A DNA stretch of 64,000 nucleotides from Deltaproteobacteria bacterium (GTDB lineage Bacteria; Lernaellota; Lernaellaia; JACKCT01): assembly GCA_027493875.1 (NCBI GenBank), contig JAOSJX010000005.1, positions 1 to 64,000 of the forward strand. The letters are read 5' to 3'. Under the pieces are notes generated by a model. It was given only the letters and a program-made list of their open reading frames with translations, searched no databases and was not told the DNA's origin. Position numbers and translations under genes: made by a program. Shown here piece after piece: positions 37,481-46,771 of this stretch (the first letter of the stretch is position 1; the number at the start of each line of letters is the position of its first letter).

Positions 37481-39375
37481 CGCGCTCCCACCTTCTCGAC
37501 CGCCGTATCCTTGCCGCCGCGGCGGCCTTGGCGGCGACGCTCCTGGTCCTGCTGGCCGCGACGCATTCCGCGGCGAAGGAAGTCACGATCGACGTCGAGC
37601 AGGAAAAGGTCTTCCACGCCTACGACTGCCTCGGAATGCCACGACGGCGACCCGGACGGAAAGGCCTACGCCAACTCCGTCCACGGGCAGAACTCCTGCA
37701 CCTCCTGCCACCGCGACATCATCGACCTGGAAAAACACGCGGAAGGCGTCTATCACCCGCGCAAGGTGGACTGTACCGTCTGTCACAAGGAGCAAGGCGC
37801 CGAGTACGAAAACAGCATTCACAAACTCGACCTCGGCTTCGACTGCACGGCCTGCCACGACAACATCCACACGATGGGCGCGTGGGATCATAAGAAGGCC
37901 GGCATCGTCGAGAAGTGCACCCAGTGCCATGCCAAGGAGGACTACGTCGAGGGCGGCCACGCGGCGGCCGTCCTGCAAGGCAACGAGGACGCGGCCGTCT
38001 GCTCCGATTGCCACGGCCTGCACAACACGCGGCGGCTGCACGCGAACATGGAGAAATATCCGGAAGAAGCGCGCGTGTTCTACAACCGCACGTGCATGAA
38101 GTGTCACGGCGACAAGGAGATGATGAAGCGCAACGGCATCACCACCTCCGCCGTGGATACCTACGAGGAAACCTATCACGGCAAGATCCAGAAGCTGGGC
38201 TACCCCACGCACGTGGCCGGCTGCGCCGACTGCCACGCGTCGCACAAGATCCTGCCCAAGGACGATCCGAGTTCGACGATCAACCCGGCGAACCTCATCA
38301 AGAACTGCAGCAAGTGCCACGAGCACGTCAACGCGAACTTCGTCAAGTTCCGGCCGCACGCGGATTTCACAAACCGCAAGGACTACCCGCTGCTGTTCTG
38401 GACCGTCTTTTTGATGACCGGCCTGCTCATCGGCACGTTCCTCTTCTTCTGGATTCACACGGCGTTGTGGTGGCGTAAGTCGTATTGGGAAAACCAGCGG
38501 CTTAAAGCCAGCGGCGTGGTGATCGATCCCGCGGTGATGGAAGTGGACAATCCGGGCGAGTACGTCACCCGCTTCCGGCTGCCCTACCGCCTTATGCACG
38601 TCACGCTGATCTCAACGTTCTTCGGCCTGGTGTTCACCGGAATGCCGCTCAGTTCAACACCGCGCCGTGGGCGCAAACCGTCATCCGCGCGCTCGGCGGC
38701 GCGCAGGTGGCCGGATTCATTCACCGCACGATGGCCGCGATCCTCATTACGGTTTTCTCGGTGGCGGTCGTCTTTTCCATCCGCTTCCTGTTCCGGCGAT
38801 CGAAAGGCGAACGCCTGCGCGACCGGCTTTTCTCGCCCGACTCGCTGTTTTTCCGCAAGAAGGATTGGGAGGATTTCCGGGCCATGATGCGCTGGTTCGT
38901 GGACATGGGTCCCATGCCGAAGTTCGACCGATGGACCTACTGGGAGAAGTTCGACTTCCTCGCGGTATTCTGGGGCATGTTCGCCATCGGGATTTCCGGC
39001 ATCTTTCTTTGGATGCCGGAGGTCACCGCCCGCTTCCTTCCCGGCTGGATCTTCAACGTCGCCATCATCGTGCACTCGGACGAGGCGCTGCTCGCCGCCG
39101 GCTTCATCTTCACCGTGCACTTCTTCAACACGCACTTCATCCCGACGAAGTTCCCGATGGATACGGTTATCTTCACCGGGCGCATGCAGAAGTACAAATT
39201 CATGGAAGAAAAATCGCTGCACTACGAACGGCTGCTGAAGGAAGGCAAACTGGAAAAGGTCCGCGCGGAAAGCCCGGACATTCTCACGAACCTGCTCTCC
39301 AGCGGCATCGGCATCCTCTTCATCAGCCTGGGCATCCTCGTGTCGATCCTGATCATCACGGGCTTGATGCGGTAG
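37477..39375 (+). CDS. 9-haem cytochrome c fused to cytochrome b (CbcL-like), two frameshifts
   Basis: ATG 37477 overlaps the preceding stop. Signal peptide ILAAAAALAATLLVLLAATH. Nine CxxCH sites: CSECH (restored by removing one C near 37630), CTSCH, CTVCH, CTACH, CTQCH, CSDCH, CMKCH, CADCH, CSKCH. A helix (LLFWTVFLMTGLLIGTFLFF) and a cytochrome b domain follow (LPYRLMHVTLISTFFGLVF, GFIHRTMAAILITVFSV, IIVHSDEALLAAGFIFTVHF), broken near 38645. About 632 residues. Nine c haems plus an FdnI-type b domain is the layout described for Geobacter CbcL, a quinol oxidase for low-potential metal respiration. Together with its neighbour it likely passes quinol electrons to periplasmic or surface cytochromes. 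Confidence 0.82.
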
Positions 39376-39407
39376 GAGCGGCAAGAACCGCTGTTGGCGG
39401 CGTCAAC

Positions 39408-39438
39408 GAAGCCGCGGTCCCTAGGTGGCCGCGGCTTC
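39408..39438. terminator. Hairpin between convergent genes
   Basis: GAAGCCGCGG (39408-39417) pairs with CCGCGGCTTC (39429-39438) around an 11-base loop, between the cytochrome stop and the protease stop. There is no T run, so it is at best a weak bidirectional terminator. Confidence 0.4.
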
Positions 39439-39440
39439 TC

Positions 39441-40455
39441 TCAATTGTTCGGGGTGAGCAGGCCCACCACCTTGGCGTCGTGGACGACGGGCAGCACGAG
39501 GCGGTTGATGGGGATGCTCTGCGTGATGAGACGGTCGAGCGTGTCGAACGGCGAGATGACGGGCACCTCGCGCGTCATGACGTTGAAAACGGGTTCGTCG
39601 CGCTTGCCTTCGACCAGCGCGCGCATCAGATCCCACCGCGTCACCAGCCCGACGATCCGCCGCCCCTCGACCACGGGAAAATCCTGCTGTTCGTGCTCCG
39701 CCGCATACGCGGCCAGCGAACCGACGGTGGTCATACGTCCGGCGGTGGCGACAGGCCGCAGCATGGCCTGCCACGCGGGGATGGCGTGGAAGCGCTGCAC
39801 CGCTTCATCGACCTGCCACTCGCGCTCCGCTGCGAAGAAAACGAAAAACGCGATGAGAATCAGCCACACGTGCCCGATGACGAGCCCCACCACGCCCATG
39901 CCCAGCGCGATCACCTGCCCGACGCGCGCGGCGATGCGCGTGGCGCGTTCGCGCCGGCCGGTCATGGCGACGAGGGCGCGGAAGATGCGCCCGCCGTCCA
40001 TGGGCAGCGCGGGGATAAGGTTGAAGGCGCCGAGGATAAGGTTGATTTCCGCAACCGTCTTAACAAGAGACCAGACGAGGGTCGTTTCCCCGACCGGCGC
40101 GAGAAGCGCGAGCACGCCGAAGACGCCGGCGAGCGCAAAACTCACCGCCGGCCCCATGATGGCAATGACGAGCTGCTTCTTGGGACTCTTCGGAAAGCGT
40201 TCGAGACGCGCCAGTCCGCCGAGGGGCCAGAGGGGTGATGTCGCGCACGCCGATCTTGTAGCGCAGCGCGGCCAGCGAATGGCCGAGTTCGTGCAGCACC
40301 ACGCTGGCGAACACCGAAGCGAACAGCAGCGTGTTCGCCGCCGCCGCTTCGCGCCCGCCCGAAAGCACGACGTAGCCGAGCAGCACCAGAAAGGTCCAGT
40401 GCAAACGCAGCGGAATGCCGAACGGACGGCCCAATTGAAGCGACCAGCGGCCCAT
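39441..40455 (-). CDS. Site-2 protease family (M50) membrane metalloprotease with CBS pair, one frameshift
   Basis: ATG 40455. Helix FLVLLGYVVLSGG is followed by VLHELGHSLAA (HExxH zinc site). After a break near 40230 come MGPAVSFALAGVFGVLALLA, the LIPALPMDGGRIFRAL segment with the third zinc ligand Asp, and VWLILIAFFVFFAA. The C-terminal ~115 residues are two CBS motifs (QQDFPVVEGRRIVGLVTRWD, NRLVLPVVHDAKVVGLLT). About 338 residues, normal for SpoIVFB-like CBS-type proteases. The substrate is unknown; the CBS pair suggests nucleotide control. Confidence 0.85.
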
Positions 40456-40580
40456 GTTCCTCACCCGGCGCGGCGGTTTTCGTTTTCCGCGCCCGCTTTC
40501 AATATAATCACGCCGCGCGCGAATGCAAAAATATGACGAATATCGCATTAGGGTCGTTCGGCTCTTGGGCTTCGGCAAAA

Positions 40581-40610
40581 ATCTGCGAAATCTGCGTAAT
40601 CTGCGGATGT
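40581..40610. repeat. ATCTGCG intergenic repeat
   Basis: Three tandem ATCTGCG units spaced 9 bases apart, ending in GGATGT; same family as 8886-8908, 45428-45459 and 45543-45566. Confidence 0.7.
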
Positions 40611-40681
40611 CCCCCGGCGGTTGACGAGCGCGCGTGCGTACCGTAAACAACTCGATCCCCCAAAAAAACGAGGAGTCCGAT

Positions 40682-41663
40682 TTGAAAGCGATTGTGTACG
40701 AACGTTACGGGTCGCCGGAGGTTTTGGAGCTGCGCGAGGTGGAAAAACCGGTGCCGAAAGACAACGAGATCCTGATTCGCTCGCGGGCGACGACGGTGAC
40801 CTCGGGCGATTGGCGCGTACGCAGTCTCGACGTGCCGACGGGATTCGGGCTCCTTTCGCGGCTGATGTTCGGCGTGCGGAAACCGAAGCAGCCGATTCTC
40901 GGCTCGGAGCTGGCCGGCGACGTGGAGGCGGTCGGTAAGGACGTCCGTAAGTTCAAGCCGGGCGACCGGGTCTTCGCGTTCGACGGCGCGCGCATGGGCT
41001 GCCACGCGGAATACAAGTGCATGCCGGAAGACGGCGCGGTGGCGCCGATCCCGCCCTCGTTCGCCTACGAGGAAGCCGCCGCGCTTTCGTTCGGCGGCTC
41101 GACGACGCTCGACTTTTTCCGGCGGGGGGATTTGAAGAGCGGCGAAAAGGTGCTCATCAACGGCGCGTCCGGCGCGGTCGGCAGCGCCGCCGTGCAGATC
41201 GCCAAACACTTCGGCGCGATGGTAACGGGTGTATGCAGCACGGCGAACGTGGAGTTGGTGCGTTCGCTGGGCGCCGACCGCGTCATCGATTACACGCAAG
41301 AGGATTTTACAAAGAACGGCGAGGCCTACGACGTCATTGTCGATACCGCCGGTACGGCGCCGTTGTCCCGCAGCAAGAACTCGCTCGCAAGCAAAAGGGC
41401 GCTTGCTGCTGGTTTTTGGGAAAATGCTCGACATGCTCCAGATCCCGTGGGTGGCGATGACGACGGACAAGAAAATCGTCGCCGGGCCCGCCGCCGAACG
41501 CCCGGAGGATCTGCGCGTCCTGGCCGAGCTCGCGGCAAAAGGCGCGTACAAACCGGTCATCGGCCGGCGTTATCCCTTCGACCAAATCGCCGACGCGCAC
41601 CGCTACGTCGATACCGGGCATAAAATAGGCAACGTTGTCGTCACGATTGAGCAAGATTCATAA
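40682..41663 (+). CDS. Zinc-independent MDR-family quinone/enone reductase, one frameshift
   Basis: TTG 40682 has GAGGAG seven bases upstream and starts MKAIVYERYGSPEVLELREV. Substrate domain: PILGSELAGDVEAVGKDVRK, KPGDRVFAFDG. Rossmann motif: VLINGASGAVGSAAVQIAK (GxGxxG-type). No zinc-ligand Cys cluster is present. The frame changes near 41395; the rest is KGRLLLVFGKMLDMLQI and GHKIGNVVVTIEQDS. About 327 residues. It probably reduces a quinone or alpha,beta-unsaturated ketone with NADPH. Confidence 0.8.
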
Positions 41664-42045
41664 CAACCGTTCTTGAGTAAGGTGCAGAACGCCGCGCGTC
41701 GCAAGAATTCATCGATGCGGCGTCCGCCGCGAGAATCATGGTTGCCCGGTATTCATTCTCCGACGCTACGACGAACTCGGCGTCCAGCCCAACAAGGCGG
41801 AAATAACCGGTGCCACTTAAGCCGATCACGCTTCCACCGGCGGCAAACTCCATCCGGGTTAAGAAAGGCCCGGTGAGTGCCGCCAATTCGTCGTTTGGTC
41901 CAATCGCGAGGTTCCAGCGGCCCGCCTCCGTTTCGCAGGAGATCGCCGTGTGCGCGCCGTCGATTCGGGCAACGCAAAGGCATAGAGAGAGTCCGGCAGC
42001 GTGGATTCGAGGGACGTCCACGATCCGATTCAGCGACGACGTCAC
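41641..42045 (-). CDS. Hypothetical protein, possibly a gene fragment
   Basis: A 134-residue reading frame that fits a real coding pattern better than its shadows: SCETEAGRWNLAIGPNDELA, FLTRMEFAAGGSVIGLSGTG, LVGLDAEFVVASENEYRATM. No ribosome site is clear and its 5' end abuts the duplication remnant at 42033, so the start may be an artefact of that junction. Its 3' end overlaps the convergent reductase gene by 23 bases. No family recognised. Confidence 0.3.
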   Translation of the reverse strand: MTSSLNRIVDVPRIHAAGLSLCLCVARIDGAHTAISCETEAGRWNLAIGPNDELAALTGPFLTRMEFAAGGSVIGLSGTGYFRLVGLDAEFVVASENEYRATMILAADAASMNSCDARRSAPYSRTVVMNLAQS

Positions 42046-42218
42046 CGTCGGGCACTGTCGTCCACGAGGATACGATCGTCCCGCCCGGCTCGCTGGTCGC
42101 CGGCGTCCCGGCGAAGATCGTCAACACGAAAGAAGGCGAGGAACGCTTCGGCGCCGAGGGCCTCGCCGCTCTCTACGTGCACCACGCCGAGCAACACGCG
42201 AAACTCGGGAAAAAGTAG
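42033..42218 (+). pseudogene. Remnant of the gamma-carbonic-anhydrase-like gene
   Basis: Matches the gene at 10815-11331: a piece around SDDVTVGH, then, after loss of about 107 bases, VVHEDTIVPPGSLVAGVPAK to HHAEQHAKLGKK and TAG. Only two of the repeat coils survive, so it cannot make the fold. Confidence 0.8.
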
Positions 42219-42515
42219 CGTTAATACGTCGGCTTGACCCTCAAGCCCCACGCCTCAAGCCTACTTCAGAAGCGTTTCGATCCGCTGCATGTGCTCGCCG
42301 ATGTCCTTGGAGTATTCCATCGCGCCTTCGGTCACGACGAAGCCTTTGGCCACGGCCTCGACGAGGGGCGCCTGCGAGGTGAGCACCATGAACGCGCCGT
42401 GCGTGTCGGGGAACTGCATGAGGACGAAGGGCCGCTTGCGCTCGTAGACGCCGCGCCCGGATTTGGTCTTGCCGGCCTTCACGCGCAGGTACGCCGCCGG
42501 GCCGTCCGTCACGGC
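42054..42515. repeat. Segmental duplication, copy B
   Basis: Partner of 11168-11628, with the same convergent 3' ends. Here the minus-strand gene is complete and the plus-strand gene is the fragment, the reverse of copy A. Confidence 0.85.
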
Positions 42516-43052
42516 CCACTGAAAAATCCGCTCCGGCTGCGGCGTCGTCCAATCCACCATTTTCTTGTCGCCGTATTTGTTCAGTTGCGACAGCGCGTTC
42601 GTGATCATGTACAGCGTGAACTTCACCTTGCGCGCCTGGAGCTCCGGCTTCGTCGGCAGGTTGCGCGGATCGAGGATCTTGAGCCCGAGCAAAAGCGGCA
42701 GCACGCGGATCGCCGTGAGGATTCCGGAGAGCGGCTTGATCTTCGGCAGGTACGCCGCGCCCATCTTGCCGCCGAAAAAAACCGTTCAGCGCGTCGAAGG
42801 TCGGGAACTCGAACGTCAGCGCCGGGTTCGGGTGCCGGCCGAAGGCGGCGGAGAGCTGCCCTTCTCGAAGACGAGCTGCGTCGCCGGTTCGTCTTCGCCC
42901 GCCACGCAAAACTGCACGACGGCGGAGAAAGACCCGAGCCATTTGTCGTAAAATTTCTTGGATTCCTCTTCGCGCAAAACGCGCGCCAGCGGCACGACGC
43001 TGCGCAGGTAGAGCGTGGCCTTGAGCTTATCGACGTTGTCCGCCCCGGCCAT
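42261..43052 (-). CDS. SCP2-like lipid-binding-domain protein, two frameshifts
   Basis: ATG 43052 lies 2 bases after the transketolase stop. The N-terminal half (VVPLARVLREEESKKFYDK, VVQFCVAGEDEPATQLVFEK, PALTFEFPTFDALNGFFGGK) resembles sterol-carrier-protein-2 domains; the C-terminal half (MITNALSQLNKYGDKKMVDW, YERKRPFVLMQFPDTHGAF) is unassigned. The frame changes near 42865 and at the A7 run near 42778. About 264 residues. Operon position after split transketolase gives no clear role. The family call is tentative. Confidence 0.6.
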
Positions 43053-43054
43053 CG

Positions 43055-44062
43055 CTACACCTCGTCTTCCCAGTCCTCGTCCTGCTCGAAGTCCATCTTC
43101 ATGACCTCCGCGATCGTCTCCTCGATGCCGTCCGCGTCGATCTTGTGCAGGTGCTGCAAATCCTCCGGCGCGCCGTGCGGCGAGAACACGTCCGCCACGC
43201 CCAGCTTGCGCAGCACGCACCCCTTCCCGCTCTCGGCCACGACCTCCGCCACCGCGCTGCCCAGCCCGCCGACGATGTTGTGGTCCTCCGCCGTGACGAT
43301 GCGCCGCGTGTCCATGACCGCCGCCATCACCGCGTCGCGGTCGATGGGTTTGATCGTGTGCATGTCCAACACGCGCACCTTGAGCCCCTGGCGCTCGGCG
43401 CGGTCCGCCGCCTCCACCGCGTGCAGCACGGAGGGCCCGCACGCGATGACGGTGATGTCCGTGCCCTCGCGCAGGGTGATCGCCTTGCCGATCTCCCAAT
43501 CGAAATTGAGATCCTTCCACAGCGGCGGCTCGAAGCTGCGCCCGATGCGCACGTAGCACGGGCCGTCGTGGTCGATCACCGCCGCCGTCGCCTTCGCCGT
43601 CTCGTAGGCGTCGGCGGGCACGATGACCGTCATCGTCGCGATCGCGCGCATCACGGCGAGGTCTTCGGTGCAGTGGTGCGTGGTGCCGGCGGGGCCAAAG
43701 CTCGTGCCCGAGTGCGTGGCGATGATCTTCACGTTGCGCCGGTTGTAGGCCACGTCCGTACGCACGTGCTCCGCGCAACGCAACGCCGCGAACGCCGCGA
43801 AGGTGGAGACGACGGGAATGAAGCCCGCCTCGCACATGCCGGACGCGAAGCCCATCATGTTCGTCTCGGCGATGCCGAAATTGAAAAAGCGCTCGGGATG
43901 TTTTTTCTGGAACTTGCCGATCTTCGTCGAGCCGGCCAGGTCCGCCGTCATCGCCAGGATGCGCGGGTTCTCGTCGCCCAGGCGCGTGAGCACCTCGCCG
44001 TAAATTTCGTTCGCCGTCATCGTGTCGGCGTCGTCAACCGTCCACGTAATGCCGATGGGCAT
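43055..44062 (-). CDS. Transketolase, C-terminal subunit
   Basis: 335 residues, intact; ATG 44062 with AAGGAG. Pyrimidine-binding domain: RFFNFGIAETNMMGFASGMC with the catalytic Glu, and THSGTSFGPAGTTHHCTEDL. C-terminal domain: ITVIACGPSVLHAVEAADRA, RIVTAEDHNIVGGLGSAVAE. With the preceding gene it makes the two-piece transketolase common in archaea and many bacteria, moving two-carbon units in the pentose phosphate pathway. It is downstream of the N-terminal subunit across a repeat-bearing 120-base gap. Confidence 0.9.
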   Translation of the reverse strand: MPIGITWTVDDADTMTANEIYGEVLTRLGDENPRILAMTADLAGSTKIGKFQKKHPERFFNFGIAETNMMGFASGMCEAGFIPVVSTFAAFAALRCAEHVRTDVAYNRRNVKIIATHSGTSFGPAGTTHHCTEDLAVMRAIATMTVIVPADAYETAKATAAVIDHDGPCYVRIGRSFEPPLWKDLNFDWEIGKAITLREGTDITVIACGPSVLHAVEAADRAERQGLKVRVLDMHTIKPIDRDAVMAAVMDTRRIVTAEDHNIVGGLGSAVAEVVAESGKGCVLRKLGVADVFSPHGAPEDLQHLHKIDADGIEETIAEVMKMDFEQDEDWEDEV

Positions 44063-44076
44063 CGGGTGTCTCCTTC

Positions 44077-44187
44077 TAGTAGATGGTAGGTGGTAGGTAG
44101 TAGGTGGGGATCGAATTTTCTTGTGCGCCGGCGCGATGCGCCGTGCGCCGTTTTCCCCCACCTACCATCTACTACCTACTACCTACT
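44077..44187. repeat. Inverted repeat between the transketolase subunit genes
   Basis: TAGTAGATGGTAGGTGG (44078-44094) is inverted at about 44157-44173, flanked by more GTAGGTAGTAGG units. The RNA could form a long hairpin between the two cistrons. A third, unpaired copy of the family lies at 45655-45683. Confidence 0.75.
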
Positions 44188-45013
44188 TGCCGCGCAGCGA
44201 CGCCAGCGCGCGCGCCGCCATTTCGCTGTCCAGGCCGCCGTAATGCCACTTGGGCTGGTCTTCCATGAAGTCCACGCCCTTGCCCTTCACCGTGTTCGCC
44301 ACGATCATCACAGGTTTTTCGGTTTCCGCGCGCGCCGCTTCGAGCGCGTCGCAGACCTGGTTCAGGTCGTGCCCGTCGATGACGATGGTGCGCCAGCCGA
44401 AGGCCTCGAACTTTTTGTCCAGCGGGTCGAGGGCCATGATCTCTTCGGTCGGCCCGTCCAACGACATGCGGTTGCGGTCCACGATGCACGTGCAGTTCGT
44501 CAGCTTGAACATGGCGCCGGCCATCACGCCTTCCCAGATGGTGCCTTCCTGGCATTCGCCGTCGGAGAGCACGATGTAGGTGTGCCAGTCCTTGCCGGCG
44601 AGCTTGGCGCCCATCGCCATGCCCAGGCCGATGGCGAAGCCGTGCGCGAGCGACCCGGTGGAGGCGTCCACGCCGGGCACCTTCATGCGATCCAGGTGCA
44701 TGCCGAATTTCGAGCCCGTCTTGTTGAACTTGTCGAGCTCGGGGTCCGGAAAGAAGCCCAGGTCGCCGAGGATGGTGGCGTGGCCGAGGCCGCCGTGCCC
44801 TTTGGAGAGCACGATGCGGTCGCGGTCCTCCCACCGGGGGTTTTTCGGATCGACCTTCGCGTACTTGTAGTAGATGGCGACCAGGAAGTCGGTCTGCGAC
44901 AGCGATCCGCCCAGGTGCCCGCCGCCGCTGCGTTCCGTGACCTCGACGATGCGTTCGCGGATATGTTTCGCTTTGTCCGCGAGCCTCTTGTGTTCCTCGG
45001 CCGACAGGGGCAT
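44183..45013 (-). CDS. Transketolase, N-terminal (TPP-binding) subunit
   Basis: 276 residues, intact; ATG 45013 with GAGGAG. The thiamine diphosphate site is GDGECQEGTIWEG-like (read SDGECQEGTIWEGVMAG), preceded by VLSKGHGGLGHATILGDLGF and STGSLAHGFAIGLGMA, with GGHLGGSLSQTD near the start. It begins the operon N-subunit, C-subunit, SCP2-like protein. Confidence 0.9.
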   Translation of the reverse strand: MPLSAEEHKRLADKAKHIRERIVEVTERSGGGHLGGSLSQTDFLVAIYYKYAKVDPKNPRWEDRDRIVLSKGHGGLGHATILGDLGFFPDPELDKFNKTGSKFGMHLDRMKVPGVDASTGSLAHGFAIGLGMAMGAKLAGKDWHTYIVLSDGECQEGTIWEGVMAGAMFKLTNCTCIVDRNRMSLDGPTEEIMALDPLDKKFEAFGWRTIVIDGHDLNQVCDALEAARAETEKPVMIVANTVKGKGVDFMEDQPKWHYGGLDSEMAARALASLRGK

Positions 45014-45050
45014 GGGCTCACTCCTCGCGCGAGGGGGAAAGAATACGTCA

Positions 45051-45123
<73 letters not shown>

Positions 45124-45689
45124 GTCCGGGAATCCCCCTGCGGAACTAATCGTTTTTGCGGGAGGTTGTCAATAAGGTTCGACGAACGCCGAGGCCCCGA
45201 GACACAGAGGGAGAATATCGAAGGTGAAATGGAAAATGGGACCTGTAGGGGCGCGATTTATCGCGCCCTTTTTTCGGGCATCCGCAGATTTCGCGGATGA
45301 CGCGGATTGATCCCGAATCCGAGCCGCGCACGATACGAAGCGGGTGACCGCCCCGCGCGTCCGGCGTTCTATCGGACCCGGCCCACGATCGCTCTTGATC
45401 GCGCACAGCCTCATTTTCGCCATTTACCATCTGCTTCATCTGCGCCATCTGCGGATTGCTCTACTGTGCCGGCCCGCCGCCGAGCGGAAAGGGCGGCGCG
45501 ACGCGGTGTCGTAGCATTATTTATACAGAGGTCTATCATCGGTAAAATCTGCGGAATCTGTGGATGGTACGGAAAGACGCGCGCCGCGCGCGCACGTTTT
45601 TCATCGTTCACGGTCACGGCCGCGGGGTGGAGCATAAGCCCCATGGCCCGGTCCCTCACTACGACCTACCACCTACTATCTACTGAAAA
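45124..45689. repeat. 566-base intergenic mosaic of dispersed repeats
   Basis: No gene is seen. In order: a GGGCGCGA hairpin (45249-45268), an inverted ATCCGCAGATTT/ATGACGCGGATT motif (45279-45307), AGCCGCGCACGA plus AAGCGGGTGACCG (45321-45350, also at 7191), ATCTGCG tandem units (45428-45459 and 45543-45566), and a CTACCACCTACTATCTAC unit (45663-45683). Every repeat family of the window except the coding ones meets here, which marks it as a repeat landing zone next to a tRNA gene. Confidence 0.7.
45249..45274 (+). terminator. Orphan terminator-like hairpin (GGGCGCGAT family)
   Basis: GGGCGCGA, loop TTTA, TCGCGCCC, then TTTTTT. The structure is a textbook terminator on the plus strand, but no plus-strand gene precedes it, so it is better seen as a mobile-like repeat. 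Confidence 0.6.
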
Positions 45690-46499
45690 TTAATTTTCCG
45701 ACGCGGCGTTGGCCATTTCGGCCTGCTCGGCCTTGGCCTTTTTGAGAAGCTCTTTGGCGAGGCGCAGGTAGGCTTGGGACACTTCGGATTCCGGGTCCTG
45801 CAGGATGATCGGCCGTCCGACGGCGAAGGACGCCGCGAACTCCTCCATGCGCGGAATGACGTTGCGGAAGACGACTTCCTCGGGGAAGGTCGCCCACACC
45901 TGCTTGGCCACCTCGCGGCTGATGCGGTAGTTCTCGTCGTACATCGTCAGCAGCAGGCCTTCCATGATGAGGTCCGGGTTTACGCTGCGGCGCACTTTGC
46001 GGATGATTTTCAGAATTTGCGTGAGGGTCTTGAGCGACAGCGGCTCCGGTTGCATCGGCACGAGCACCGAATCCGCGGCGGAGAGCGCGTAGATCGTCAG
46101 ATCGCCCATGCCCGGCGGGCAGTCGATGAGAATGAAGTCGCAGCTTTTGCGGACCGCTTCCACGTAGCGCTTAAGCAGCGGCGCACTCCCCTTCTGACGC
46201 ACGAATTTCTCGAACTCGTCCGTCAGCGTGCCCTTACCGTAGGGAATCACTTTCAGCGTGGGGATGGCGGTGGGGTGGATGATGTCGCGCAACTTTACGC
46301 GGCCCATGAACACGTCGTAGATGCCGCTTTCCATCTGCTGGCGCGAAAGGCCCAGGCCGAAGCTCACGGCGTTTTGTTCGTCCAGGTCGATGACCAGCGT
46401 GCGCTGGCGAAGAACACCGAGCGACGCCGCGATATTGACCGTCGTCGTTGTTTTTCCGACCCCGCCTTTTTGGGACGCGACCGCGATAACTTTGCCCAT
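45690..46499 (-). CDS. ParA/Soj-family partitioning ATPase
   Basis: 269 residues; ATG 46499 with GGAAGG is preferred over the longer frame start. It opens MGKVIAVASQKGGVGKTTTT, a deviant Walker A with the signature Lys, followed by NIAASLG and TLVIDLDEQNAV. FILIDCPPGMGDLTIYAL is the Walker B region. ParB and parS are not in the window, so chromosome segregation is only one possibility; MinD-like positioning of other cargo is another. Confidence 0.85.
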   Translation of the reverse strand: MGKVIAVASQKGGVGKTTTTVNIAASLGVLRQRTLVIDLDEQNAVSFGLGLSRQQMESGIYDVFMGRVKLRDIIHPTAIPTLKVIPYGKGTLTDEFEKFVRQKGSAPLLKRYVEAVRKSCDFILIDCPPGMGDLTIYALSAADSVLVPMQPEPLSLKTLTQILKIIRKVRRSVNPDLIMEGLLLTMYDENYRISREVAKQVWATFPEEVVFRNVIPRMEEFAASFAVGRPIILQDPESEVSQAYLRLAKELLKKAKAEQAEMANAASEN

Positions 46500-46771
46500 C
46501 GACCTTCCAAGCGGCGGCGGCTGATACCCCCGCCGGATACGAAAAACGCCCGATGAGGACCCTCTGTCCCCCGGATCCCCCCGCATCGGACCGTTCTAAT
46601 ATGGTACGTGCGCGCGAGTCCCAGGTCAAGCGCGGTCCCGTCCGTTTCATCGGGGAAAGGGACGAATAAGTTAAGTAAATCATGGGGAAAAACTGCTTTC
46701 GACGGCGCCCGACGTCCGGGGCCGGTCGGGGGTTTGTTGCGCCCGCCGGGCGAATCCGTATCATGCCCGGC

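Noticed and set aside
39394..40536. 380-residue plus-strand frame over the site-2 protease
   Set aside because: The minus frame has HELGH, the Asp motif and CBS repeats; the plus frame has none.
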